Below are positions 1-7,902 of a stretch of 28,638 bases of DNA, piece by piece. How positions within the stretch are numbered: position 1 is the first letter of the stretch; each line of letters opens with the position of its first letter. Source of the stretch: CAISDA01 sp050258555 (GTDB lineage: Bacteria; Bacteroidota; Ignavibacteria; UBA10030; UBA8401); contig JBLMZA010000083.1 in assembly GCA_050258555.1 (NCBI GenBank), forward strand, positions 1 through 28,638. Direction: 5' to 3'. The translations under genes were made by a program, and so were the position numbers. The notes beneath the pieces are model-generated. The model saw only the letters and a program-made list of their open reading frames with translations. It made no database searches and was not told the origin of the DNA.

Positions 1-489
1 CGCGCGACGGTGTCGGACAAAGCACAGAGCGCTCAGAAAAAGTGGGCGAGCGTGGGCTATGTGGAGGGCGGCGGCACAACCAACGCACCGAAGCAGTACG
101 TGTTCAAGAACAAAAATGTGCAGACCGGGACGTATGTCTACCGGCTGAAGCAGATCGACCGTGACGGCGCGTTCAAATACTCGCAGGAAGTCGAGGCGGT
201 GATCGCAGCGCCGAAGGAGTTCGCGCTCTCGCAGAATTATCCGAATCCGTTCAATCCGTCGACGAACGTGAATTTCACTCTGGCCGAGAAAAGCCGTGTG
301 CAGATCAAGATCTACGACCTCACGGGACGTGAAGTGAAAACGATCATGGAGGAAGAGAAGGAGCCGGGCTACTACACGGTCGGGGTCGACGGGCACATGC
401 TCTCCAGCGGCGTCTACCTCTACCGGCTCACTGCCTCGCACGGCGGACAGGTCTTCACCGGCGTGAAGCGGATGATGCTGGTGAAATAA
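1..489 (+). CDS. T9SS type A sorting domain protein, C-terminal part (5' end outside window)
   Basis: The reading frame is open from base 1 with no clear start, so this is the C-terminal end of a longer gene. The GTG at base 10 is unlikely to be the true start. The last 90 or so residues match the type IX secretion system type A sorting domain of FCB bacteria: an F-x-L-x-Q-N-Y-P-N-P-F-N-P-S-T entry motif, then I-Y-D-L-T-G-R-E-V, then G-x-Y-L-Y-R-L near the end. This domain targets secreted proteins through the outer membrane and is normally cleaved. The preceding segment with Y-R-L-K-Q-I-D-R-D-G is the short beta-sandwich usually found just before such tails. The catalytic or adhesive part lies upstream, so the cargo function cannot be told. 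A strong terminator follows. Confidence 0.88.
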   Translation, partial: RATVSDKAQSAQKKWASVGYVEGGGTTNAPKQYVFKNKNVQTGTYVYRLKQIDRDGAFKYSQEVEAVIAAPKEFALSQNYPNPFNPSTNVNFTLAEKSRVQIKIYDLTGREVKTIMEEEKEPGYYTVGVDGHMLSSGVYLYRLTASHGGQVFTGVKRMMLVK

Positions 490-510
490 TGCGCTGCATC
501 CGAAAGACAA

Positions 511-544
511 AAAAGGCTCCGAACCACTCGGGGCCTTTTCTTTT
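511..544 (+). terminator. Intrinsic terminator after the T9SS cargo gene
   Basis: A 12-bp stem (511-522 with 528-539, one T-G wobble) with a 5-nt loop is followed by a T-rich run. It starts 22 bases after the stop codon. Confidence 0.85.
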
Positions 545-569
545 GGCGGGAGCATCATCCGCGCTGCGC

Positions 570-600
570 TTGCAATCGCCCTTCGTCCTTCCTATATTTT
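570..600 (+). promoter_or_regulatory. Bacteroidetes-type promoter for the HIT gene
   Basis: TTG at 570-572, exactly 20 bases of spacer, then TATATTTT at 593-600. This resembles the Bacteroidetes -33/-7 consensus (TTG, TAnnTTTG). The start codon is about 30 bases downstream. The same spacing recurs at other gene starts in the window. Confidence 0.6.
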
Positions 601-631
601 ACCTTCCGAACAACGAACGAAAGGACACTTC

Positions 632-1132
632 ATGGACCGGTTATACTCTCCGTGGCGCTCGCGCTATATCGCCACGTTCAAAGATGAGAAGAAAGACGAG
701 GACGGCTCGCTCTTCACGCGCATTGCCGATCAAAAGAACGACGCGAAGAATTTCGTGCTGGCGCGCCGGAAGCATTGTTTCGTCATGATGAATCTCTATC
801 CCTACAACAGCGGCCATCTCATGATCATCCCCTACAAGCAGACCGCAGACCTTGCGGAGCTTACCGCCGACGAGCAGCTCGAGATCATGCAGACGATCAC
901 GGAGATGATCGGACTGCTGAAACAAACGCTGAAGCCGCACGGATTCAACGTCGGAGCCAATCTGGGCCGCGTGGCCGGCGCCGGCATCGACAACCATATC
1001 CATTTCCACATCGTGCCGCGGTGGAACGGAGATATGAATTTCATGCCTACGATCGCCGATACAAAGGTCGTTTCGGAAGCAATGAACGACACCTATCGCA
1101 AGCTCAAGAGGAATCTGAAAAAGAAGAAGTGA
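632..1132 (+). CDS. HIT (histidine triad) family hydrolase
   Basis: This 166-aa cytoplasmic protein belongs to the histidine-triad superfamily, which cleaves nucleoside phosphate anhydrides or phosphoramidates such as Ap4A or AMP conjugates. The signature H-I-H-F-H-I-V-P-R-W is at residues 122-131, with the triad His122, His124 and His126. The upstream G-H-L-M-I-I-P segment (61-67) is also typical. The N-terminal M-D-R-L-Y-S-P-W-R and the length match the bacterial Ap4A-phosphorylase-like HIT branch rather than the shorter HinT type. The ATG at 632 follows a purine-rich GAAAGGA. The gene has its own promoter and terminator and looks monocistronic. The exact substrate cannot be read from the sequence. 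Confidence 0.92.
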   Translation: MDRLYSPWRSRYIATFKDEKKDEDGSLFTRIADQKNDAKNFVLARRKHCFVMMNLYPYNSGHLMIIPYKQTADLAELTADEQLEIMQTITEMIGLLKQTLKPHGFNVGANLGRVAGAGIDNHIHFHIVPRWNGDMNFMPTIADTKVVSEAMNDTYRKLKRNLKKKK

Positions 1133-1172
1133 TGCGACGCCGGCATGCCGGTCAGAAAGAGGAAAAAAATGG

Positions 1173-1214
1173 GCCGTCCGGAACAGAGAATGGATGTTCC
1201 GGGCGGCTTTTTTT
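1173..1214 (+). terminator. Intrinsic terminator after the HIT gene
   Basis: A 13-bp stem (1173-1185 with 1195-1207, one wobble) has a 9-nt loop and a run of seven T. A 12-bp perfect palindrome (CCGGCATGCCGG, 1140-1151) lies between the stop codon and this hairpin; no role is apparent. Confidence 0.9.
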
Positions 1215-1283
1215 CTTCCGCGATCGGGAACTTTTGAGAAGGAATAATACGTTAAACTTGTATAATATAAACTTGAAGCATTT

Positions 1284-1763
1284 ATGGACCGATACTCGAA
1301 GAAATACGGGAAAAAAGCCGACCACGCGCTCGCACTGTGGGTGAAATTGGCGCGGACACACTCGCTCATGCTCCGCCTGAGCGCGCGGGACATCAGCCGG
1401 TACGGACTCACACAGCCGCAGTTTGCCGTCATCGAGGCGCTCGGACATCTGGGCCCGATGAAGATCAGCGTGCTGGGCGCAAAGATGCTTGTCACCGGCG
1501 GCAATATGACGATCGTCATTGATAATCTCGAGAAATCAGGCCTCGTTCAGCGCGTGCGCTGCATCGACGACAGGCGCGCGACGACCATCTCGCTCACCGA
1601 AAAGGGAGAGGAGCTTTTCAGCTCGATCTTTCCGCAGCATGCTGAATTTGTGGCCGATACGCTCAGCGTCCTGACCGACAAGGAAATCGAGGAGCTCTCG
1701 GCGCTCCTGAAGAAACTCGGCCTGAAGCTGCAGGAAACCTTCGCGCATCAGCTGCTGCGCTAG
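1284..1763 (+). CDS. MarR family transcriptional regulator
   Basis: This 159-aa winged-helix protein fits the MarR family in length and plan. There is an N-terminal dimerisation helix, a helix-turn-helix around residues 43-80 (L-T-Q-P-Q-F-A-V-I-E-A-L, then a recognition helix with N-M-T-I-V-I-D-N-L-E-K-S-G-L-V), and the wing motif D-D-R-R-A at 95-99 followed by L-T-E-K-G-E-E. These are the hallmarks of the family. MarR proteins bind palindromic operators as dimers and are usually released by small ligands or oxidants. The ATG at 1284 is preceded by AT-rich sequence and only a weak ribosome site. The next gene encodes a YceI protein about 95 bases downstream on the same strand; MarR-YceI neighbours suggest the regulator controls it, but no operator was identified. 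Confidence 0.92.
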   Translation: MDRYSKKYGKKADHALALWVKLARTHSLMLRLSARDISRYGLTQPQFAVIEALGHLGPMKISVLGAKMLVTGGNMTIVIDNLEKSGLVQRVRCIDDRRATTISLTEKGEELFSSIFPQHAEFVADTLSVLTDKEIEELSALLKKLGLKLQETFAHQLLR

Positions 1764-1801
1764 CGCCGCCTTGCGGACCCGGAAGAGACGGCGCGCATGC
1801 G

Positions 1802-1832
1802 GTGGTGCGTCTCAAGAATTGCTGTACCATTC
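1802..1832 (+). promoter_or_regulatory. Possible promoter for the YceI gene
   Basis: GTG at 1802-1804, a 20-base spacer and TACCATTC at 1825-1832 fit the window's recurring promoter spacing, but with GTG in place of TTG. It lies between the MarR stop and the YceI start. Weak on its own. Confidence 0.3.
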
Positions 1833-1858
1833 CATTCAACAACAAGGAGAATTCATTC

Positions 1859-2443
1859 ATGAAGATCTTTTCATCGCTGCTTGCAGCGCTGTTGTTCACG
1901 ACGGCGTTTGTTTCGGCAGAAACCACGTACACGATCGATCCCGCCCATACGAACGTGAACTTCTCGGTCTCTCATATGGTCATCTCGAATGTGACCGGCA
2001 AGTTCAAGGATGTGAGCGGAACGCTCGTCACATCGAAGGAGGATTTTTCGGATGCCAAGATCGCCATCACCATCGGCGCAAAAAGCATCAACACGGAAAA
2101 CGAGAAACGCGACGAACACCTCCGAAGCGCCGACTTCTTCAATACCGAGAAATATCCCGAGGCGACGTTCAAGAGCACATCGGTCACGAAGGCCGGCAAG
2201 GACGCATATCGGATCGCCGGAGAGCTGACCATGCGCGGCGTGACGAAGCCTGTTGTGCTCGATGCCGTCTTCAAGGGCAAGGCCAAGAGTCCGTGGGGCC
2301 AGACCGTCGCGGCATTCAAGGGAACGACCACGATCGACCGCACGGCGTGGGGGCTCACCTGGAACAAGGCGCTCGAGGCGGGCGGCATGCTCGTGGGTGA
2401 TGAAGTCGAGCTGACATTCAATGTGGAACTGATACAAAAATAA
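1859..2443 (+). CDS. YceI family periplasmic protein
   Basis: This 194-aa protein starts at the ATG at 1859, chosen because AGGAG sits about 10 bases upstream and a signal peptide follows immediately (hydrophobic residues 4-17, cleavage probably after V-S-A at 18-20). The mature part has the YceI lipocalin-like pattern: Y-T-I-D-P-A-H-T-N-V-N-F-S-V-S-H-M near the N-terminus, a central R-D-E-H-L-R-S-A-D-F-F segment, then L-T-M-R-G-V-T-K-P-V and R-T-A-W-G-L. Family members bind isoprenoid or other amphiphilic lipids in a beta-barrel and are often stress-induced. The ligand here is unknown. Its own terminator follows. Confidence 0.92.
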   Translation: MKIFSSLLAALLFTTAFVSAETTYTIDPAHTNVNFSVSHMVISNVTGKFKDVSGTLVTSKEDFSDAKIAITIGAKSINTENEKRDEHLRSADFFNTEKYPEATFKSTSVTKAGKDAYRIAGELTMRGVTKPVVLDAVFKGKAKSPWGQTVAAFKGTTTIDRTAWGLTWNKALEAGGMLVGDEVELTFNVELIQK

Positions 2444-2477
2444 TCCCTTGCGGCCCTGGCGCCGCAGCATTCTTTCA

Positions 2478-2517
2478 GCCGCCGAGCGGGATCGATCCCC
2501 CGGCGGCTTCCTTTTTC
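2478..2517 (+). terminator. Intrinsic terminator after the YceI gene
   Basis: A 7-bp GC stem (2478-2484 with 2501-2507) encloses a second nested GGGATC/GATCCC stem. T-rich sequence follows and ends just before the -33 TTG of the next promoter. Confidence 0.75.
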
Positions 2518-2549
2518 TTGCACTCCGGCAAAATAATCCGTACTCTTTG
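2518..2549 (+). promoter_or_regulatory. Promoter for the M16 protease gene
   Basis: TTG at 2518-2520, a 20-base spacer, then TACTCTTTG at 2541-2549. It directly abuts the terminator of the previous gene, as expected of a separate transcription unit. Confidence 0.5.
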
Positions 2550-2620
2550 AAGAGCATTCCGCTCTCTCACCATTCGAATTCGAAGCACTTCACACATACA
2601 CACATCGCCGGAGGCAGCCC

Positions 2621-5419
2621 ATGAAAACCATGCTGTGTCTGTTCCTGTTCCTGGTCGGCACCGCGTTTCCCCTTAAGAGCCAATTGAAAGAATCCGATCC
2701 GCTTCCCGTCGATCCTGCAATCACGGTGGGCAGGCTGCCCAACGGCATGCGGTATTACATCAAAAGGAACGTGAAGCCTGAAAAGCGCATCGAGCTCCGC
2801 CTTGCGGTCAAGGCCGGCTCTGTGCTCGAAGACGAAGACCAGCAGGGACTCGCGCACTTTGTCGAGCACATGGCCTTCAACGGAACGAAGAATTTTCCGA
2901 AACAGGACCTCATCGATTTCGTCGAGAAAACCGGCGTCCGTTTCGGTCCCCATCTGAACGCGTACACGAGTTTCGATCAGACGGTCTACATGCTGCAGGT
3001 GCCGTCGGACAGCGAAGCCACGGTGAAGAAAGCCTTCCAGATCTTCGAGGATTGGGCGCATAATATTTCCTTCGATGACGGCGAGATCGACAAGGAGCGC
3101 GGCGTGCTGGTGGAGGAATGGCGTCTCGGGCGCGGCGCGCAGGAGCGCATACAGAACAAGCACAATCCGGTCATCTTCTACAAATCGAAATATGCCGAGC
3201 GCCTGCCGATCGGGAAAAAGGAAGTGCTCGACACGTGTTCGCACGAATCGCTCCGCCGCTTCTATAAGGAATGGTACAGGCCCGATCTCATGGCGTTCGT
3301 CGTGGTGGGCGATATCGACAAGGCGCTTGCCGAAGCGCTGATCAAGGAGCATTTCTCGGGATTGACGAATCCGGCGGCCGAACGTCCGCGCGAGGAATAC
3401 ACGCTTCCCGATCACACGCAGACGCTCGTCTCCATCGCCACCGATGCCGAAATGCCGGCGGCGAATGTGACGGTGCTGATCAAACGCAGCGAGGAGAAGG
3501 AAAAAGTGCTGGGCGATTACCGGAAATCGATCGCCGGGCATCTCTATGACGGCATGCTCAACATGCGCCTTGCCGAGCGGCTTCAGAAGCCGAATCCTCC
3601 GTTTGTCTACGGCTATACCGGCAGCCAGAATTTCATCGGCGGCAAGGACGCCTACATCATGGTGGCCGTGGTGAAGGAAGATGCGATCCTTTCGGGGCTG
3701 AAGGCGATCGCCACCGAGGCCTTCCGCGTGAAGCAGCACGGCTTCACCGAAAACGAACTGGATCGTGTGAAGCGCTCGATGCTGCGCTCGATGGAACAGG
3801 CCTACAACGAGCGGGAAAAAACGGAATCGGGCAATTACGCCAATGAATTCGTCCGCAACTTCATTGACGATGAACCCATACCGGGCATCGCCTTCGAGTA
3901 CGAGATGTACAAGCAGTTCATTCCCGAAATCACGCTTGCCGAAGTGAACAAGCTTGCCGACGAGCGGATCCGGCCTGATAACCGCGTGATTACGGTTTCG
4001 GCGCCGAAGAAGGAAGGTGTGGTATTGCCCGACTCCTCCGTGCTGGCCGCGGTGTTGGACAGCGTCAGCCGCGAGCAGATTGCCGCCTATGTCGACACCG
4101 CCGGCACGAAGCCCCTCATGGCGCAGCTTCCCAAGCCGGGCAAGGTGGTGAAGGAGAAAAAATATCCGAAGACGGGCGTCACCGAATGGACGCTGTCGAA
4201 TGGAGCGCGCGTGGTGCTGAAGCCGACCGATTTCAAGAACGATGAGATCCTCTTCAGCGCGCAAAGCTTCGGCGGCACATCGCTCGTCGACAGCGCCCGG
4301 TACATGTCGGCGTCGAATGCGGCCGGCCTCGTGCGCCTGGGCGGACTCGGTGCCTTCGATGCCGTCACGCTCCAGAAGATGCTCGCCGGAAAGATCGCCG
4401 GTGTCAGCCCCTTCTTCAACGAGCTGCAGGAGGGACTCTCGGGCTCGATGGCTCCGCGCGACGCCGAAACATTCTTCCAGCTTTTGTATCTGACATTCAC
4501 CGCACCGCGCAAGGACACCTCGGCTTTCACGGCCTATGTGTCGCGCGTGCGCGCCTCGATCGCCAGCCGCAGCGCAAGCCCGGAGGCGGCGTTTTCCGAT
4601 ACGATCTCGATGGTGACATCGGGATACAATTACCGGTATCGACCGGTGTCGGACGCGCTCATCGACGAGATGAATCTCGACAAGGCTTATGCCTTTTATA
4701 AGGACCGGTTCGCCGATGCGAGCGACTTCACGTTCGTCTTTGTCGGCGCCTTCGATCTCAAGCAGATGCGCGCATGGGTCGAACGCTACATCGCAAGCCT
4801 TCCTTCCATCAGGCGCAAGGAGACATGGAAGGACGTGGGCGTGCGCTTCCCCGCCGGCATGACCGAGCGCGAAGTGCGCCGCGGCATCGAGCCCAAGAGC
4901 ACGGTCCGTCTGATGTATGAAGGTCCGTTCGAATGGACGACGCAGAACCGGTTCGACTTCCAGATGCTGATGGAAGTGATGCGTATCAAGCTGCGCGAGC
5001 AGATGCGGGAGGAAAAGGGAGGAGTCTACGGCGTCAGCGTCGGCGGCGCGACATGGAAATATCCTCGTGCCCGCTACCAGGTCTCGATCTCCTGGGGCTG
5101 CGCTCCCGAGCGCGTCGATGAGCTGATCGGCGTGGTGAACACGCAGATCGACAGCCTGAAGAATTTTCCGGTCAAGCAGGATTATGTGCTCAAAGTGAAG
5201 GAGACGCAGATACGCGAGCGGGAAGTGAATCTGAAGGAGAACAACTTCTGGCTCGGTGCCTTGGGCGGCCAGTATTATTACGAGATGAGTCCGGAACAGA
5301 TCCTCGAGCGCATCAAACTCATCGAGGCGCTCACGGCCGCCGATATACAAAAGGCGGCCAGGACGTATTTCACGAACGAGAATACGGCGAGGTTCGTCCT
5401 GAATCCCGAAAAGCGCTGA
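2621..5419 (+). CDS. M16 family zinc metalloprotease, PqqL-like, periplasmic
   Basis: This 932-aa protein has an N-terminal signal peptide (residues 1 to about 20), so it acts in the periplasm or is anchored there. The inverted zinc motif H-F-V-E-H is at 79-83 within G-L-A-H-F-V-E-H-M-A-F-N-G. A downstream I-D-K-E-R-x-V-L-x-E-E stretch (156-166) should contain the third zinc-ligand glutamate. Two M16 halves follow the family plan: an active N-terminal half and a C-terminal half starting near residue 515 (W-T-L-S-N-G-A-R-V-V-L-K-P-T). The length is close to that of PqqL-type one-chain M16 proteases. These enclose and degrade peptides in a clamshell; related FCB enzymes process peptides or help cofactor or metal acquisition. 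The ATG follows CGGAGGCAGCC. The natural substrate is not evident, and no partner M16 gene is adjacent. Confidence 0.93.
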   Translation: MKTMLCLFLFLVGTAFPLKSQLKESDPLPVDPAITVGRLPNGMRYYIKRNVKPEKRIELRLAVKAGSVLEDEDQQGLAHFVEHMAFNGTKNFPKQDLIDFVEKTGVRFGPHLNAYTSFDQTVYMLQVPSDSEATVKKAFQIFEDWAHNISFDDGEIDKERGVLVEEWRLGRGAQERIQNKHNPVIFYKSKYAERLPIGKKEVLDTCSHESLRRFYKEWYRPDLMAFVVVGDIDKALAEALIKEHFSGLTNPAAERPREEYTLPDHTQTLVSIATDAEMPAANVTVLIKRSEEKEKVLGDYRKSIAGHLYDGMLNMRLAERLQKPNPPFVYGYTGSQNFIGGKDAYIMVAVVKEDAILSGLKAIATEAFRVKQHGFTENELDRVKRSMLRSMEQAYNEREKTESGNYANEFVRNFIDDEPIPGIAFEYEMYKQFIPEITLAEVNKLADERIRPDNRVITVSAPKKEGVVLPDSSVLAAVLDSVSREQIAAYVDTAGTKPLMAQLPKPGKVVKEKKYPKTGVTEWTLSNGARVVLKPTDFKNDEILFSAQSFGGTSLVDSARYMSASNAAGLVRLGGLGAFDAVTLQKMLAGKIAGVSPFFNELQEGLSGSMAPRDAETFFQLLYLTFTAPRKDTSAFTAYVSRVRASIASRSASPEAAFSDTISMVTSGYNYRYRPVSDALIDEMNLDKAYAFYKDRFADASDFTFVFVGAFDLKQMRAWVERYIASLPSIRRKETWKDVGVRFPAGMTEREVRRGIEPKSTVRLMYEGPFEWTTQNRFDFQMLMEVMRIKLREQMREEKGGVYGVSVGGATWKYPRARYQVSISWGCAPERVDELIGVVNTQIDSLKNFPVKQDYVLKVKETQIREREVNLKENNFWLGALGGQYYYEMSPEQILERIKLIEALTAADIQKAARTYFTNENTARFVLNPEKR

Positions 5420-5444
5420 AAAGGCATGCGGGCGAATAATGCGT

Positions 5445-6224
5445 TTACGTGATCATATGCGCTGTGACATCTTCGCGCGGCTGTGGCGGCGTGAGACATC
5501 GTATGTCGATCGAACAGGAGAAGCTGCATACTGAACGTTTCTCGGCTGCGATGCCTTCCGCCGCACGGCGTGTTCCCTTGAGCACGACATTCTGCGCCGC
5601 TCCGGCGCCGCACTTCATGCGCTTGAGCATCGCCATGGTCATGATGGCGGAGACGAGTCCGTCGAAGATCCGCTTCACTCTTCCATGATCGAGGCCGAGG
5701 AGTTCCGCCAGATCGTCCTGATCGAGGCTGATGCCGGCCAGCACCGCGGAATCATCCTGCATCAGAGTGAAAATGTGCTTCATGAGCCGGTTCAGAAACA
5801 GCGTGATGTCCTCTTTCTTCTTGAAGGGCTTGAGTGAAAGTGAATCTTCCGTCCGGGCTTCGAATGTGAGCCGGGACTCGAACTGCTTGACTTCACGCTT
5901 GCCGTGTTCGATGACCGCATGCTCGAACCGGTATGTGAGCGACATGGCCGCCGTGCGCTCGGACTGTGCGACGAATCCCGAGGCTGTGAGTGATTCGGCC
6001 AATGAGGCGGCAAAAGAGAAGTTGAAATCGATCCTGTTGCCGGAGTTCTCGCGCCGCAGCGAGGAAGTGATCCCCAGTTCTTCGAGCATCGTCGCGAAGG
6101 CGGAGCGTTCAAACGCATCGGAAGCGTCGGCTGAAATAGTGCATTCAGCCTGCGCTTCCGGGTATGGTGAAGGAGACGGCAAAGCCACTGCGCGCAGTGA
6201 GTCAGCAGGAACAGATGAGACCAT
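5445..6224 (-). CDS. Hypothetical protein, unrecognised
   Basis: I do not recognise this 259-aa protein. The start at 6224 is supported by GAGGAG five bases upstream, so it is probably a real gene. The N-terminal 40 or so residues are rich in Ser, Pro and Ala and look disordered. The middle (about 68-205) is amphipathic helical, with F-N-F-S-F-A-A-S-L-A-E-S-L, then alternating charged strands, then a leucine-rich helix with L-G-L-D-H-G-R-V-K-R-I-F-D-G-L. The C-terminus has a few cysteines (C-S-F-S-C-S-I-D-I-R-C) and a basic stretch. There is no signal peptide or membrane segment. It is divergent from fbp and convergent with the M16 gene. The AT-richer 143-bp gap to fbp should contain promoters for both; none fits the TTG-N20-TA pattern well. 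Confidence 0.7.
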   Translation of the reverse strand: MVSSVPADSLRAVALPSPSPYPEAQAECTISADASDAFERSAFATMLEELGITSSLRRENSGNRIDFNFSFAASLAESLTASGFVAQSERTAAMSLTYRFEHAVIEHGKREVKQFESRLTFEARTEDSLSLKPFKKKEDITLFLNRLMKHIFTLMQDDSAVLAGISLDQDDLAELLGLDHGRVKRIFDGLVSAIMTMAMLKRMKCGAGAAQNVVLKGTRRAAEGIAAEKRSVCSFSCSIDIRCLTPPQPREDVTAHMIT

Positions 6225-6367
6225 GGGACTCCTCAGTAGTTACCATCATTATCGGCAGGAAACCGGGAATTATTACCGTATTGAAACTCAAATGCCTGGT
6301 TTGCGTGTTCTAGACATGTGTCATTCCATTCTCAACTCCTTCTTTCCACAGACAAGGAACACAGAGC

Positions 6368-7387
6368 ATGTCGAACGCAGTCATTACATTGGAACGCCAC
6401 ATCATTGAAGGCGAGCGTGCGCACCCGGGCGCAACGGGAAATTTTTCCGCCGTATTGCGCGATCTGTCGCTGGCCATCAAGATGATCTGGCGCGAAGTGA
6501 CAAAAGCCGGACTGGTGAACATACTCGGCATGGCGGGAACGGAAAACGTCCACGGCGAATCGCAGAAGAAGCTCGATATATTTGCCGACGAGGCCATCTG
6601 CAAGGCGATGGATCACACGGGACATCTGGCCGTGATGGGCACGGAAGAGCATGACGACGTGCTGCCGATTCCGGACAAGTACCCGATCGGGAAATATGTG
6701 CTCCTGTTCGATCCCTTGGACGGCTCATCGAACATCGACGCCAATGTGAGCGTCGGCACGATCTTTTCGATCTACCGCCGCATTTCGCAGAGCGGGAAGG
6801 GCATGCTCATCGACTGCATCCAGCCTGGGTACAAGCAGGTCGCCTCCGGCTATGTCGTCTACGGATCCAGCACGATGATGGTCTATACGACCGGCGACGG
6901 CGTGCACGGATTCACGCTTGATCCGAGCATCGGAGAATTTCTGCTCTCGCACGAAAATATACGCATCCCCGCGCGCGGGAAGATCTACAGCGTGAACGAG
7001 GGGAATTCCTGCTACTGGTCTGAAGGCATGAAGCGCTACATCGAGTATCTCCATGAAGAAGACAAGTCCTCGGGCCGTCCGTATTCATCGCGCTATGTCG
7101 GCTCTCTCGTGGCCGATGTGCACCGCACGCTGCTCTACGGCGGCATCTTCCTGTATCCGGGCGACAGTCGGTTTCCGGACGGCAAGCTCCGTCTGATGTA
7201 CGAGGCGAATCCGCTTGCCATGATCGTGGAGCAGGCCGGAGGGGCGGCGACCAACGGCGTGAAGCGGATACTCGATGTGACGCCGATGAGGCTGCATCAG
7301 CGCACGCCGCTCATTATCGGCAGCCCGGATGATGTGGCCGAATGCCAGAGATTTCTCCATGAAGAAGCGATGGCCGCGGCGCGCTGA
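6368..7387 (+). CDS. fbp: Fructose-1,6-bisphosphatase, class I
   Basis: This cytoplasmic enzyme of gluconeogenesis hydrolyses fructose-1,6-bisphosphate to fructose-6-phosphate and phosphate. The 339-aa length is standard for class I. The metal and phosphate-binding signature D-P-L-D-G-S-S-N-I-D is at 115-124, with the preceding G-T-E-E at 91-94. The substrate-binding R-Y-V-G-S-L-V-A-D-V-H-R is near 241-252, and K-L-R-L-M-Y-E-A-N-P-L-A is near 273-284. The ATG at 6368 follows AAGGAACACAG, a modest ribosome site. Its product feeds GlmS (12042-13874), which consumes fructose-6-phosphate, but the genes are far apart on opposite strands and no direct link is implied. Confidence 0.97.
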   Translation: MSNAVITLERHIIEGERAHPGATGNFSAVLRDLSLAIKMIWREVTKAGLVNILGMAGTENVHGESQKKLDIFADEAICKAMDHTGHLAVMGTEEHDDVLPIPDKYPIGKYVLLFDPLDGSSNIDANVSVGTIFSIYRRISQSGKGMLIDCIQPGYKQVASGYVVYGSSTMMVYTTGDGVHGFTLDPSIGEFLLSHENIRIPARGKIYSVNEGNSCYWSEGMKRYIEYLHEEDKSSGRPYSSRYVGSLVADVHRTLLYGGIFLYPGDSRFPDGKLRLMYEANPLAMIVEQAGGAATNGVKRILDVTPMRLHQRTPLIIGSPDDVAECQRFLHEEAMAAAR

Positions 7388-7390
7388 AAG

Positions 7391-7421
7391 TTGACTTGCA
7401 GCGCCGCGTGTCGTATATTTA
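7391..7421 (+). promoter_or_regulatory. Promoter for tRNA-Arg
   Basis: TTG at 7391-7393, a 20-base spacer, then TATATTTA at 7414-7421, lying 13 bases before the tRNA. The distance and the AT-rich -7 box in GC-rich surroundings make this one of the clearest promoters in the window. Confidence 0.65.
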
Positions 7422-7434
7422 AAAGCTTCATACT

Positions 7435-7508
7435 GCACCCATAGCTCAACTGGATAGAGCGACAGCCTTCGAAGCTGACGGTTGGGGGTTCGAATCCCTC
7501 TGGGTGTA
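7435..7508 (+). tRNA. tRNA-Arg, anticodon UCG (TCG at 7469-7471)
   Basis: The 74-nt sequence folds as a complete cloverleaf. It has a 7-bp acceptor stem GCACCCA/TGGGTGT (terminal G-U), a D arm GCTC/GAGC, an anticodon stem ACAGC/GCTGA around loop CTTCGAA, a 5-nt variable loop, and a T arm GGGGG-TTCGAAT-CCCTC (one G-U). The anticodon TCG reads CGA and, with a modified U34, perhaps other CGN arginine codons. Position 27-43 is an A-A mismatch. The 3' CCA is not encoded (the gene ends in A then CAG), so it must be added after transcription. Confidence 0.95.
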
Positions 7509-7522
7509 CAGAAAAAAAATGA

Positions 7523-7567
7523 AAATGCCCGGTCCGCAAATGTGCGCGGATCGGGCATTTCTTTTTT
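7523..7567. terminator. Bidirectional terminator (tRNA-Arg / rhodanese)
   Basis: A 15-bp stem (7523-7537 with 7546-7560, one wobble) has an 8-nt loop. It is followed by a T run on the plus strand and preceded by an A run, which is a T run on the minus strand. It can therefore end both the tRNA and the convergent rhodanese operon. Confidence 0.9.
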
Positions 7568-7580
7568 ACAGGAAATATTT

Positions 7581-7853
7581 TCAGAGTTCGGGCATGTCGT
7601 AGAGACCGCCCGCATTGGTGACGTCCGTATAACCGGCCGATTTCAGGATCCGAGCCGCATACGCGCTCCTGGCACCCGAGGCACAGTAGACGATGACCGG
7701 TTTTGTTTTGTCTCCGAATTCCTGCAGCCGTGCCTGCACTTCATCCACGGGAATATTGAGGGCATTGGGATAGCGTTCTTCATCAAACTCTTCGGCCGTT
7801 CGCACATCGACGATCGTGGCGCCTGCTCTGATTTTTTCTGCCAAACCTGACAT
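7581..7853 (-). CDS. Single-domain rhodanese-like sulfurtransferase
   Basis: This 90-aa cytoplasmic protein starts at the ATG at 7853, chosen because AGGAG lies seven bases upstream; the frame extends further 5' only as unsupported sequence. It is one rhodanese domain: V-D-V-R-T-A-E-E-F-D-E, then I-P-V-D-E-V, then the active-site loop V-Y-C-A-S-G-A-R-S-A with the catalytic cysteine, and a final G-G-L. Such proteins carry persulfide sulfur (PspE/GlpE type). It lies 49 bases downstream of the flavoprotein-rhodanese fusion gene, forming a two-gene operon. It may be the working sulfur carrier, because the fused rhodanese domain next door lacks its cysteine. Confidence 0.92.
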   Translation of the reverse strand: MSGLAEKIRAGATIVDVRTAEEFDEERYPNALNIPVDEVQARLQEFGDKTKPVIVYCASGARSAYAARILKSAGYTDVTNAGGLYDMPEL

Positions 7854-7902
7854 CGGGTTCTCCTTTTTTCGAATGATTATGTGGTTGAGTGTCGTGTAAA
7901 GA

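Noticed and set aside
489..788. 99-codon frame starting at the stop of the T9SS gene
   Set aside because: It runs through a strong terminator and the HIT promoter and overlaps the HIT start in another frame, with biased Arg/Ser composition.
2567..5350. Long open frame (927 codons) on the minus strand opposite the M16 protease gene
   Set aside because: The plus-strand protein has clear M16 motifs and a signal peptide. The opposite frame is His/Arg/Asp-rich low-information sequence of the kind produced by codon bias in GC-rich genes, and has no recognisable domain.
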